Shown: positions 33,241-41,837 of the stretch, in pieces
How positions within the stretch are numbered: position 1 is the first letter of the stretch
Layout: every line of letters starts with the position of its first letter
Source: Cylicocyclus nassatus
Taxonomy: Eukaryota > Nematoda > Chromadorea > Rhabditida > Strongylidae
Length of the DNA: 64,000 nucleotides
Direction: 5' to 3'
Assembly: GCA_958299035.1 (NCBI GenBank)
Contig: CATQJL010000316.1
Span: 48,419,585 to 48,483,584 of the forward strand
Program-made: the position numbers and the translations under genes
Notes under the pieces: generated by a model
What the model was told of the DNA's origin: nothing
The model's input: the letters and a program-made list of their open reading frames with translations, nothing else
Database searches by the model: none

Positions 33241-35514
33241 TCGGCTTGAAGTACAGAACTATATGCTCCAAAATGCGTTGTATCCTCGAAGATTTGTCTA
33301 TCAACGCTGCACTCCGCAAACAGTTTTCCCATTGCGAGCTTCCTTCTACGTAACCGTGCAGCTTTCGTAGTTCCCATGAAATATGAATAAGTCTTGGCGT
33401 TAAAGGTTATCATGTTTTCAAAGGACTGAACCACTTTTTTGTATAGTAGGATCTTCTTAACGAAGTACAATTGAAGTAGTGTTGGATTGATTGAGCACAA
33501 TCTAGCTATGCACATTTCACTGCGCGTAGAGGGTACATTCTTGACACCGTCGAAACGGTAATTTTCAGCGACTTCTATCCACGTCATCCCTTTAGCTCGT
33601 TCATCGCGTCTAACAAGATCGAAGCATGGCAAAAGTTTGCTCTTCTTTCTTCTCGCAGTAGACGGTGAATTAGTAAAGAATATCGGGTCCTCATTCGGTA
33701 AATAGGGTCTCAATGAGATAACGGTATGCGTATTATAATGCATAGGGTAATGTTATATTCGATACGGAGATTCAACACGAGACACATATGTGTCAATCTG
33801 TACACTTTTCGCACATTCAGGTTCACGTAGTTCTCGTTCTTATCATTCGTATACAGTTATATCTTCATCAGATGGTCAATCTGTCATTTTTCTGGAAAAC
33901 AACAGAATCTGCACCTTTGAAAACTTAGTCGGAGACATATTTGAATGCTTGAATGGTAGAACAAACTTCTACATTTACGTGACATTCATGCTTCAATAGT
34001 AGCCACTGGTTAGTTGGTACTAGGTCATTGTTCGTGGCATATGTATTTCTGAGCTTGGCTACAGGAATACTTTACCATCATTTCTTCCGTGGTAGCGTAA
34101 ATCTCAGCATTGATTACTTCAGTGGCACTTCTGTATCCATTTGAATACCTTTAGAACAGTCTTCCGAATCCGCCTATGTCCAGGATCAGCACTTCTGTAA
34201 CTCGGGTCGTGAATGATGTGTATTTGCACAAGTTCAACTATTCGCAATTTTCACTTGATATGTGGGTCCTCTTCGGCGTACCAATCCTTTTTTGCTCATG
34301 TTATGAGAAGATATGCATGCGGCTTTCCCCTTTTTTGAAATCTGTGCTGTCACGCAAGGCCAGAACTTTCTCGAACATGTCTTTCATTTTGATGTCATCA
34401 AAACTCTGTCAGATGTAGGGAAATACAAGTCAACATAGTAGAGGATTGGTAATTGGTTTTCATCTGTGGTCATTCATGATTTCCCCTGAATGTAATGAAC
34501 AAGTCGGGTTTTCTCAGTCGTATGCAACTGACATTGCACCACTATATTTTTTGATACCATTCTCTGCTTCCAACTAATGTTTGCATTTTTACAAGCTTTC
34601 AGCTACACACCCTTTTTATCCAGCTTTCAGTCGAGATACAACATACATATATATAAACAAAGCGCTCTTCCGCTTAGTGGTTTTGCAGTAGCACAGAGCT
34701 TATCTCCCTCAATACGTGCAAAACAATGCGGAACGTATTGGTCGTGGAGTTTATCAGTGCCTGTGGTACGATAATTGCGAATATCAGTGCGGTTAGTTAG
34801 TATGTACACAGCGAATTTCCGACGATATGTAAATTGTGGCTTTCGTGTGTGCCTGCCTCAGTGTTAAGATTGGTAAGAGGAAGCTGATTAGAGGGCTCCA
34901 CAAATTCTTGGTATTCAGGTTTTACACGATAGTTGTTATTCACGTGGGAACTATGATGGGTACGTGAGAGCATTGATTTTATTGCTATAATGCTATGCCG
35001 CTGTTTTCCACAACGAGATTCAATTAGCAATTCCTCGTTCAACTCTTGGGGTGCTGGCATACCATCATTTTTTCATTGATAGATTGCTCTTTTTAGGTTT
35101 TCAAACAGTGATACATTAACTGTTGGTGAGTGTATGTTTCCTGTGACTGCATCTAGAATCTCTCTGCTTCGCTTGGTGTTTATCACAAGTCTAAGAATAT
35201 CTTGGGTCTCATTTTTACGGCGAAGTCTTCTCATTTCTCCCACGTAGATTCCATACATGGTAATCTACGACTGCACTATCAAGTTTGGTGTTTCAGTGTT
35301 TCATGATTTCTTGAAAGGACTGTTCCGTTTTATAGTTGTCCGCAATGTACAGTTGCATAAAACAAGGTTTTTGCAAAGCGGGGTTAAGTTGGTATAACGC
35401 AACGTCGAGGTGTGCACAACTACCCTCAAAAGACTTCAGTGTGAAATGTAAAGGAACACAAGACAGAAGATTGTCTAATGGGCGCATCATATAGCAGAGA
35501 TGGTCATTGTACAA
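33216..35514 (-). pseudogene. Left-arm Helitron Rep domain, decayed
   Basis: Minus-strand remnants of the Rep region: 35293-35514 and 35073-35258 (N-terminal part, MYGIYVGEMRRLRRKNE), 34797-35060, 34440-34530 (FITFRGNHEW), 33920-34010 (NQWLLLKHECHVNVEVCSTI) and 33216-33743 (MHYNTHTVISLRPYLPNEDP). Both catalytic centres are damaged. The HUH motif reads His-Ala-Tyr near 34311-34323, and the second tyrosine of the Y2 motif is a TAA codon near 33926-33928. Many stops and frameshifts separate the pieces. Confidence 0.8.
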
Positions 35515-35803
35515 AATCGTTTCCTACAATGACTTCAACAATGGATCATTTGTTTGCTCAAATATATCTAAGATGTTGATTGTCTTTCATTTACGAAAAT
35601 AGAGTACATATGATGTGCACATTCTGTTCTTTTCTTCTAATGGGAAACGATCCTTGTAAACATGGACACATTCCGTACGTGTATGTTTACGATAGTGAAA
35701 TATTCAATAGCGTTTGTATGTCTTTCAAACAGTTACGAATAATTTCACCGCTGGTTTCCTCTATAATTGGCAAAACATTCATGGTAAGCTCGTGTATGAG
35801 GGT

Positions 35804-37164
35804 CTATAAAGCAGTCGCTTGAATATCTAGGCTCAAGTACATACAATTTTTCGTAATTGGAAATCTCATGCATGTATCGTTTGGAATTGTAAGCACAGCT
35901 GCAATGCTGTTAAGTCTAATTCGCAGTGCTCTCTTAAAATGGATCGTACGAACGATAACCAGTGTGTTTTTACGTCCTCGTAACGTATAGAATGACGAAC
36001 GGTAGCTGTTAACACGTGCAAACTTCGCTGTAGGCACACTCATCGAAATGCAGCACAATGAAAGGTACACTGCTGTTGTTGTCGTGCTCATTTCTTAAAT
36101 ATTGTACACAAGGTGAAATCCACGTTTTGCAGAGAGATACATGAGTATGGAACGATGTTTCATCGCTTTTGTTGCCGGCGTCTCATTTTTGAATTTTTTT
36201 TTATGATGACGAATACCTACAGATGCTTCATTATCTATTTCATTACATAGTTCTTCGTATTATCTATTCATTACATGATAATATCCATGATTCGTATATA
36301 CATAGAGAATTGTGGGGCACAGACATGTGGAAGCATCATTGAGGTTTATCACTGTGACGAGTTATTATTTTTTCGTTGGAAGAAACATACATTAGCATTG
36401 AGAGCTACATGCTATATTTCTCTATTTGTGTTGTTATTTTGGTGAAATCCTGCACTGCTTGCTATACTATGTTTGCTGTATTGAGGATAGGTCAGCAAAA
36501 ACGTTGCTCTGACATTGTTTTAAATACTGCGCTTTTCCTTAGGCAAATGTTGTATGTAAACGCATACGTAAACTTCACAATTATGATCATCGCTTTGTAC
36601 CTGTAATGCTTCAGAAACTATAACAGCTGCGGGTTACCTATTCATGTCCTTGAGGGAAGTGCTTTTAAGCAAGTTTGTTTTTTGCGCAGGAATCGTATGA
36701 ACAGAGTAGTAGTTGTTTGGCATTATATCATATCGAACAATAGTCTTACGAAGAACTCGCTGCCATGCGGGAGTCCAGTGTGTCTTGTTTCATGTTAAAC
36801 GGGAAAAGAATTTCACTGACTCGCCGATGTATAGCATTCTATTCTAGGAGTCAGTGTCTCACTGAGACACGGATCTGTGGATATAATTGTTGTGCACCAA
36901 TATTGAAACCTATATTATACCTTAACTTCATTATTCAGCCACGCATTTCAATGTAAACATGTAATCCTTCTTTCATTTATGGGCATTGAAACTTCGATGA
37001 CAGATGTTGGCGTTCCGTTTACTGTAAAAGTTGACGTATACTGTTGAATGGATGCTCTTGTTAGAAGTAAAATATGCGGTATTCGACAGCGAGTTGTTGC
37101 CTGAAACTACAGTAGTTTTTGACCAATGATTGGCCATGCACATAACCGCAAATATAATGCACAA
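35804..37164 (-). pseudogene. Left-arm Ulp1-type protease region, decayed
   Basis: The mirror image of the 37731-39179 frame. 36973-37164 gives the N-terminal piece (CIIFAVMCMANHWSKTTVVS, against CIISVVKCMMNGWSKGAVVS in the right arm). The segment near 36715-36800 keeps THWTPAWQRVLRKTIVRYDI, with the catalytic His and Asp positions. 35840-36085 keeps a DECAYSEVCT stretch in the right frame followed by stops. The cysteine box is not recognisable. No complete domain remains. Confidence 0.7.
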
Positions 37165-37730
37165 TCATATGGGGTGGGTGGGTGGGTGAAGAACTGGGGA
37201 GGAAATTCGATTACTTTGTCAAGTGTTTGGGAAAGTCGAAACGGTGCTATTTCTTTATTTTATGCAGATCAATGTTAAAGGGAATGGGGGAGGGGTTGTG
37301 GCGTTTCTGATCCATGAACTACCACCATACGTGTATCAAGGATAGGTTGTTTTGTGGTTTCTTTAAGTTTTGCGCAAAGTTCACGTGATTTGATCGCCGC
37401 GATTCTTCGAACATTTCGCTTTGCATTTCGAGCTTTCGAGCTGGGAAACTGCCTCAAACGAAACACAAGGTGTTGTACATGGTTTAGACTCGTAATTGTT
37501 TGGCGTTTTGAAAGAATCAGGGCAATGAAATCGCGTAAACTTTACGCTAGGCTTTGTCAAGTGGTTACACACTTAAATGTATGATTTTACTTTCCTGTGG
37601 AATGAAATCAACTGTTATCAGACCGCGTAGAAGAAGCTGCTGAATTTATTGTGATAAGTGAACGTTACTATAAAAGTTTTCATTTTCAAAATTCTCGGTC
37701 AATAAAACGTGCTTTTTTACGTAGAAATGC
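37165..37730. other. Centre of the inverted repeat, between the two protease starts
   Basis: About 570 bases between divergent frames. Homology between arms continues inward to roughly 37410 on the left and 37500 on the right, leaving a unique core of about 90 bases. The region includes a GGGTGGGTGGGTGGGTG run (37173-37189), which can form a G-quadruplex on the plus strand. A divergent promoter would be expected here if both arms were once expressed, but I see no unambiguous TATA or initiator. Confidence 0.5.
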
Positions 37731-39179
37731 ATGCATGAAATGCTGTTATGCATCATATCTGTGGTCAAATGTATGATGAACGGTTGGTCAAAGGGTGCTG
37801 TAGTTTCAGGGAACAAAGCGCTGTCGAATATCGCATATCTGAATTTTGTGTTGGATACGTTACTCGGTGCTGTGTCGCTCAAATACCATTTTGTTGGTTT
37901 ACGCTGTGGAGGAATATTTTGCTGCCAGGATTTAGCATTCATCAGAATAATGGACTTTCATCGAGAAATGAAGGCCTTATCTATCATGGATGTTCCAGTT
38001 TGTGTGAATGAAAGTAACATCGTATGTTTAGAAGGAAGTGCGTGGTTGAATGATGAAGTTATATTCGCTTTCATCAATATTGTTGCACATGGAACAGTAT
38101 TTTCTTGTCTAGATCCATGTCTGATTCAGACCCTGGAGTCTTATAGAATTTCATGCTATCCATTGGAGAGTGGTGAGCTTCTTTTTGCATGCAACTTGAG
38201 GAACAGGACACATTGGGCTCTTGCATGGCTGCGTGTTCTTCATAAAACTATTGTCTTGTATGATACAATGGCACATGAATACTATTACTCAGCTCGTTCG
38301 ATTCCTGCCGAAGATAGAAACTTGTTGGAAAGCATCTGGCGCAAGGTCACGGATAGGCAGCTAGCAGCAGTTATAGTTTCTGGAGCTGTACACGTTCAAC
38401 GTGATGGTTATAACTGTGGAGTTTATGTTTGCCTTTACGCGGAACGTCTATGTAGAGAAGAGAGAACTGTTCAAGAAGATGCTACAGCAATGTTTTTGTC
38501 TGGTTACCGTCAGTACATCAAATATAGGATAATGAGTAATGCAGAGTTTTATCAAAGTGGCAACGGAAATAGAGGAATTTTGCATACGGATGTCAACGCT
38601 AATGTATGTTTCTGTAGATCAGGAAAGAATAATTCTTCTGCAGTGATGAACGTTGGTGATGCAGCACATGTGATCGCAGATCATAATTATTGTCATTTAA
38701 TGGATGGACAATACGAAGTATATAAGCGGAGCAACAATGAAGGATCTCTAGGTCTTCGTCGTCAAAGGAAAACGAGAAAACCAGGTGTTGGAAGCGGAAT
38801 GTGGATTTCACCGTGTCTGATTGTGCAATATTTGCGAAAGAAGTACGGCAACAACGGCAGTGTACGTTTCGTTGTACTGGATTGCGATGAGTGTGCTTAC
38901 GGCGAAGTTTGCACGTATGAACTGCTATCGTTGGTCATTCTCTATGTTACGAGGACGAACAATCTTGGAGTCGTGCTTGTGGGGAAGAAACGTACTGGTT
39001 ATCGTGGTGTCATTGTGGATTTTGTTACGAAGCATTTTGAAAATGAACTGCGTAGAAGAATTAAGAGTGTTGCGGCCGTGCAGGCATTGCAAATGTTTCA
39101 TTTACGAGACTTCCTGTTGCAAAGGATTACATATACTTATGCCTGGAAACCCAAGTGGCTGTTATATGTGCCAGCATAA
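37731..39179 (+). CDS. Ulp1/SENP-type (C48) cysteine protease of the Helitron-like element
   Basis: A 482-codon uninterrupted frame. Residues about 99-240 form a Ulp1-type protease: the hallmark WLNDEV at 105-110, THWALAW with His161, VLYDT with Asp178, and QRDGYNCGVYVC with Gln223 and Cys229, i.e. the complete His-Asp-Gln-Cys set in the right order and spacing. Proteases of this clan cleave SUMO/ubiquitin-like conjugates or viral and transposon polyproteins. The start is uncertain. ATG at 37950 (residue 74, MDFHREM) would begin just before the domain, while the upstream part is also conserved in the left arm. Residues about 260-482 form a second segment with a conserved CDECAYGEVCT phrase, unknown to me. 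The frame overlaps the next one by about 25 bases in another phase, so a frameshift or an intron may link them. Helentrons carry an OTU protease, whereas a Ulp1 protease is not part of the Helitron set I know. Confidence 0.75.
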   Translation: MHEMLLCIISVVKCMMNGWSKGAVVSGNKALSNIAYLNFVLDTLLGAVSLKYHFVGLRCGGIFCCQDLAFIRIMDFHREMKALSIMDVPVCVNESNIVCLEGSAWLNDEVIFAFINIVAHGTVFSCLDPCLIQTLESYRISCYPLESGELLFACNLRNRTHWALAWLRVLHKTIVLYDTMAHEYYYSARSIPAEDRNLLESIWRKVTDRQLAAVIVSGAVHVQRDGYNCGVYVCLYAERLCREERTVQEDATAMFLSGYRQYIKYRIMSNAEFYQSGNGNRGILHTDVNANVCFCRSGKNNSSAVMNVGDAAHVIADHNYCHLMDGQYEVYKRSNNEGSLGLRRQRKTRKPGVGSGMWISPCLIVQYLRKKYGNNGSVRFVVLDCDECAYGEVCTYELLSLVILYVTRTNNLGVVLVGKKRTGYRGVIVDFVTKHFENELRRRIKSVAAVQALQMFHLRDFLLQRITYTYAWKPKWLLYVPA

Positions 39180-40012
39180 ACGAATTTCTTATGAATGGTT
39201 TGGCAATCGTTGTGGAAGCAAGCGATGACATTATTCGCAGCACATTGGAAGATATACAGATGGTACTAAACATTTCGCTATCCAGTCCAGTGTATAATAA
39301 GAGAGAAAAAAGCAGGAAACGTGCGGTTTGTCTCGATGTTTACCAGGATTGCTTTACACTAGGCGAAATGAACAAAATGTGTACATCGTGCGGTGCGCTG
39401 CTATTCGCAGATGAGAGGCAATCAGCATGTTGTCAGGGCGGTGAAGTTTCTGTTCCTGTAGATGTATTTGATCATACAAGAGATCCATTGTTGAAGTCAT
39501 TTTGGGATACGGTTCTGAACGATGAGCATCTCTTCTACATGATTCGCCCCTTGAATAATCTTCTTGCTTGTGCTGGTGTGCAGCTGAACTTGAAATCTTT
39601 CTCTGGGAGTTGTGCACAACGGCCTTTAGTATTACAAGGACGATTCGATGTTGGGTTATGCCATCTTAACCCCGATTCGGAAAGAGCCTGTTTTGCTCAA
39701 CTCTACATTGCGGATGATCGTAAGGTGGAACAATCCATTCAGGAAACCATGAAACTATGGGATACCAAAGTTGATACTGGATTGATACACGACGTTATGC
39801 GTATACTGAAGAAGCATAATCCTATAGTGCAGTCATACATGACCATGTATGAAATTTACGTGGAAGAAATGAGAAGACTTCGCCGCAACAATGTGAACGA
39901 AGACATTCCTAAAGTTGTTATGAATATCAAGCAAAAGAGAGAGGTTCCAGCTGCAGTTGCAGGAAACATACATCAGGGACACTCAATCTACCAGTGTTTG
40001 AAAACCAAATAG
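39155..40012 (+). CDS. Helitron Rep, N-terminal part (zinc-finger-like and linker region)
   Basis: 285 codons. MNKMCTSCGALLFADE followed by a CC pair resembles the Cys-rich motif that opens animal Helitron proteins. Then comes CFAQLYIADDRKVEQSIQET and the segment IVQSYMTMYEIYVEEMRR, typical of the start of the Helitron_like_N region. The first in-frame ATG lies inside the end of the protease frame. The frame stops at 40012, but coding similarity to the left arm continues in another phase (NQIAAIYLCKNGVMP, about 39989-40100) and returns to the original phase at about 40095, so two small compensating indels lie here. Confidence 0.75.
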   Translation: MAVICASINEFLMNGLAIVVEASDDIIRSTLEDIQMVLNISLSSPVYNKREKSRKRAVCLDVYQDCFTLGEMNKMCTSCGALLFADERQSACCQGGEVSVPVDVFDHTRDPLLKSFWDTVLNDEHLFYMIRPLNNLLACAGVQLNLKSFSGSCAQRPLVLQGRFDVGLCHLNPDSERACFAQLYIADDRKVEQSIQETMKLWDTKVDTGLIHDVMRILKKHNPIVQSYMTMYEIYVEEMRRLRRNNVNEDIPKVVMNIKQKREVPAAVAGNIHQGHSIYQCLKTK

Positions 40013-40087
40013 CAGCAATCTACTTATGTAAAAATGGTGTTATGCCATCCCACGAAGAGTTAAATGAGGGACTGTTGATTAAATCTC

Positions 40088-40936
40088 GTGATGGCAAAAC
40101 AGTGGCATCGCATTGCATTTAATATCGACGCTCTTACCTATCCTTTGTTGTTCCCACGAGGAGAGCAAACTTTTATCAAGGATTCATTACCGAAACATTA
40201 TGCTGTTAAACGTGTGTGTCAAGAAGTTGTGGAGTTTTCTAATGAACCTTCTCTTGCTGACCTTCACGCTGATGCTGGTGACGCGGATATGTATGCAGAT
40301 GACGAAGAGAAATCTAATTCGCGAAAGCAGACACGAAAGCCACGATTTATCTCCCGTCGCGAGTTTGTTGTGTACATTTTAGCTCGTCGTGGTGATATTC
40401 GTAATCATCGCATCATAGGCACTGGGAAACTCTACGCTCAATACGTGCTGCATTGTTTTGCTCGTATCGAAGCGGATCGGTTGTGTGCCATTGGAAAACA
40501 CTTAACGGAGGTGCGAAGTACGACAGCGAGTGCTCTGTTCAAGTATCTTGACGGAAAGCTGAATGAAAAGGGTGTAAAGCTCGGAAAGCTTGTAAACATG
40601 CCGAAATCATTTGTTGGAAGCAGAGAATGGTATCAGAAATTATATAGTGATGCTATGGCGGTTGCACTGCGGCTAGGAAAACCGGATTTATTCATTACAT
40701 TCACGGGAAATCAAGAATGGCCGGAGATCAAAAACAATTTAGCTGGAAGATTCGATTCGTGGGTAACGGATCCTATGCTTTGTTGCCGTGTATTTTTCCT
40801 ACGTCTAACAGAATTGATTGACGACATCAGAAAAAAGGAAATATTCGGGAAAGTTCTGGCTTTGCATGGCAGTATAGAATTCCAAAAAAGAGGGATGCCG
40901 CATGCTCATCTTCTCATTACATTGGAAAAAAATTGA
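40088..40936 (+). CDS. Helitron Rep (HUH endonuclease) segment
   Basis: Rolling-circle initiator domain of Helitrons, which nicks and rejoins single-stranded DNA. Visible family blocks: NIDALTYPLLFPRGEQ near the start, SRREFVVYILARRG, AQYVLHCFARIEADRL, FVGSREWYQKLYSDAMAVA, KPDLFITFTGNQEWPE and FQKRGMPHAHLLITLEK. His-Ala-His (40901-40909) is the metal-binding HUH motif. The frame opens with GTG only because of an upstream one-base insertion relative to the left arm (around 40094-40096), so the true protein starts further up. It ends early in an A-run (seven A at about 40925-40931), after which the coding sequence continues in the next phase. Confidence 0.85.
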   Translation: MMAKQWHRIAFNIDALTYPLLFPRGEQTFIKDSLPKHYAVKRVCQEVVEFSNEPSLADLHADAGDADMYADDEEKSNSRKQTRKPRFISRREFVVYILARRGDIRNHRIIGTGKLYAQYVLHCFARIEADRLCAIGKHLTEVRSTTASALFKYLDGKLNEKGVKLGKLVNMPKSFVGSREWYQKLYSDAMAVALRLGKPDLFITFTGNQEWPEIKNNLAGRFDSWVTDPMLCCRVFFLRLTELIDDIRKKEIFGKVLALHGSIEFQKRGMPHAHLLITLEKN

Positions 40937-41837
40937 TACACCGGAGAAGATAGATGCGATCATATCAGCTGAAATTCCAGATTACCCAAAAAGGGATGAT
41001 CCTCATAGGGAGCGTAAATTGCGACTATTTGAACTTGTGCGAAGACATATGATTCACGGCCCATGTTCCGAAAGAGCTGATCTTGGATGTAGGGAGGCAG
41101 ATTCGAAAAAGTGTTCTAAAGGATATCCAAAGGAATATAGAAGTGTCACGGAATTGAGCAATGGTGGATATCCATTCTATCGCAGAAGAGATGATGGCAA
41201 AGTAGTTCCTGTGGGCAAGCTCGGCAAGACATTCGCAACGAACAAGGACGTTGTACCGACTAATCATTGGCTTCTTTTGAAACATGAATGCCACATAAAC
41301 ATAGAAGTTTGTTCTGCCATTCAGGCGTTCAAATATATTTTCAAATATGTCTTCAAAGGTCCAGATTCTGTAGTTTTCGAGTTATTGCGCAATGACGATC
41401 TGATGAAGAAGCAAGTATATACGAATGAGAAGAACGAGAAGTGCGTTAACGTGGATATGCGACAAGAGTATAGATTGGCGCGATATGTGTCTCATGTTGA
41501 AGCTGCATATCGGATACTACGTTACCCTATGCATTATAATACGCATACGTTTATCTCATTGAGACCTCATTTACCGAATGAGGAGCCGGTATTCTTTACT
41601 AATTCACCGTCTACTGCGAGAAGAAAGAAGAGCAAACTTTTGGCATACTTCGATCTTGTTAGACGCGATGAACGAGCTAAAGGGATGACGTGGATAGAAG
41701 TCGCTGAAAATTACCGTTTCGACGGTGTCAAATATGTACCTTTTAAGCGCAGTGGGCTGCGTATAGCTAGATTATGCTCAGTGAATCCAAAGCTACTTGA
41801 TTGTACGCCGTTAGGAAGATCCTATTATACAAAATAG
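40902..41837 (+). CDS. Helitron Rep, two-tyrosine segment
   Basis: Continues the Rep domain after the A-run frameshift: HGPCSERADLGCREADSKKC, NHWLLLKHECHINIEVCSAI, and then the catalytic Y2 motif KYIFKYVFKG with tyrosine codons at 41334 and 41346, spaced as in Helitron Rep proteins. Further family text is ARYVSHVEAAYRILRYPM, SLRPHLPNEEPVFF and YFDLVRRDERAKGMTWIEVA. The frame ends at 41837 because one base is missing relative to the left arm, near 41800. Helicase coding then continues in another phase. The first 10 residues are in an alternative frame and not part of the protein. Confidence 0.85.
   Translation: MLIFSLHWKKIDTPEKIDAIISAEIPDYPKRDDPHRERKLRLFELVRRHMIHGPCSERADLGCREADSKKCSKGYPKEYRSVTELSNGGYPFYRRRDDGKVVPVGKLGKTFATNKDVVPTNHWLLLKHECHINIEVCSAIQAFKYIFKYVFKGPDSVVFELLRNDDLMKKQVYTNEKNEKCVNVDMRQEYRLARYVSHVEAAYRILRYPMHYNTHTFISLRPHLPNEEPVFFTNSPSTARRKKSKLLAYFDLVRRDERAKGMTWIEVAENYRFDGVKYVPFKRSGLRIARLCSVNPKLLDCTPLGRSYYTK

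Noticed and set aside
37354..37584. A plus-strand frame in the centre of the inverted repeat as a gene
   Set aside because: Its two halves are inverted copies of the same arm-end sequence, so the frame is a by-product of the palindrome.
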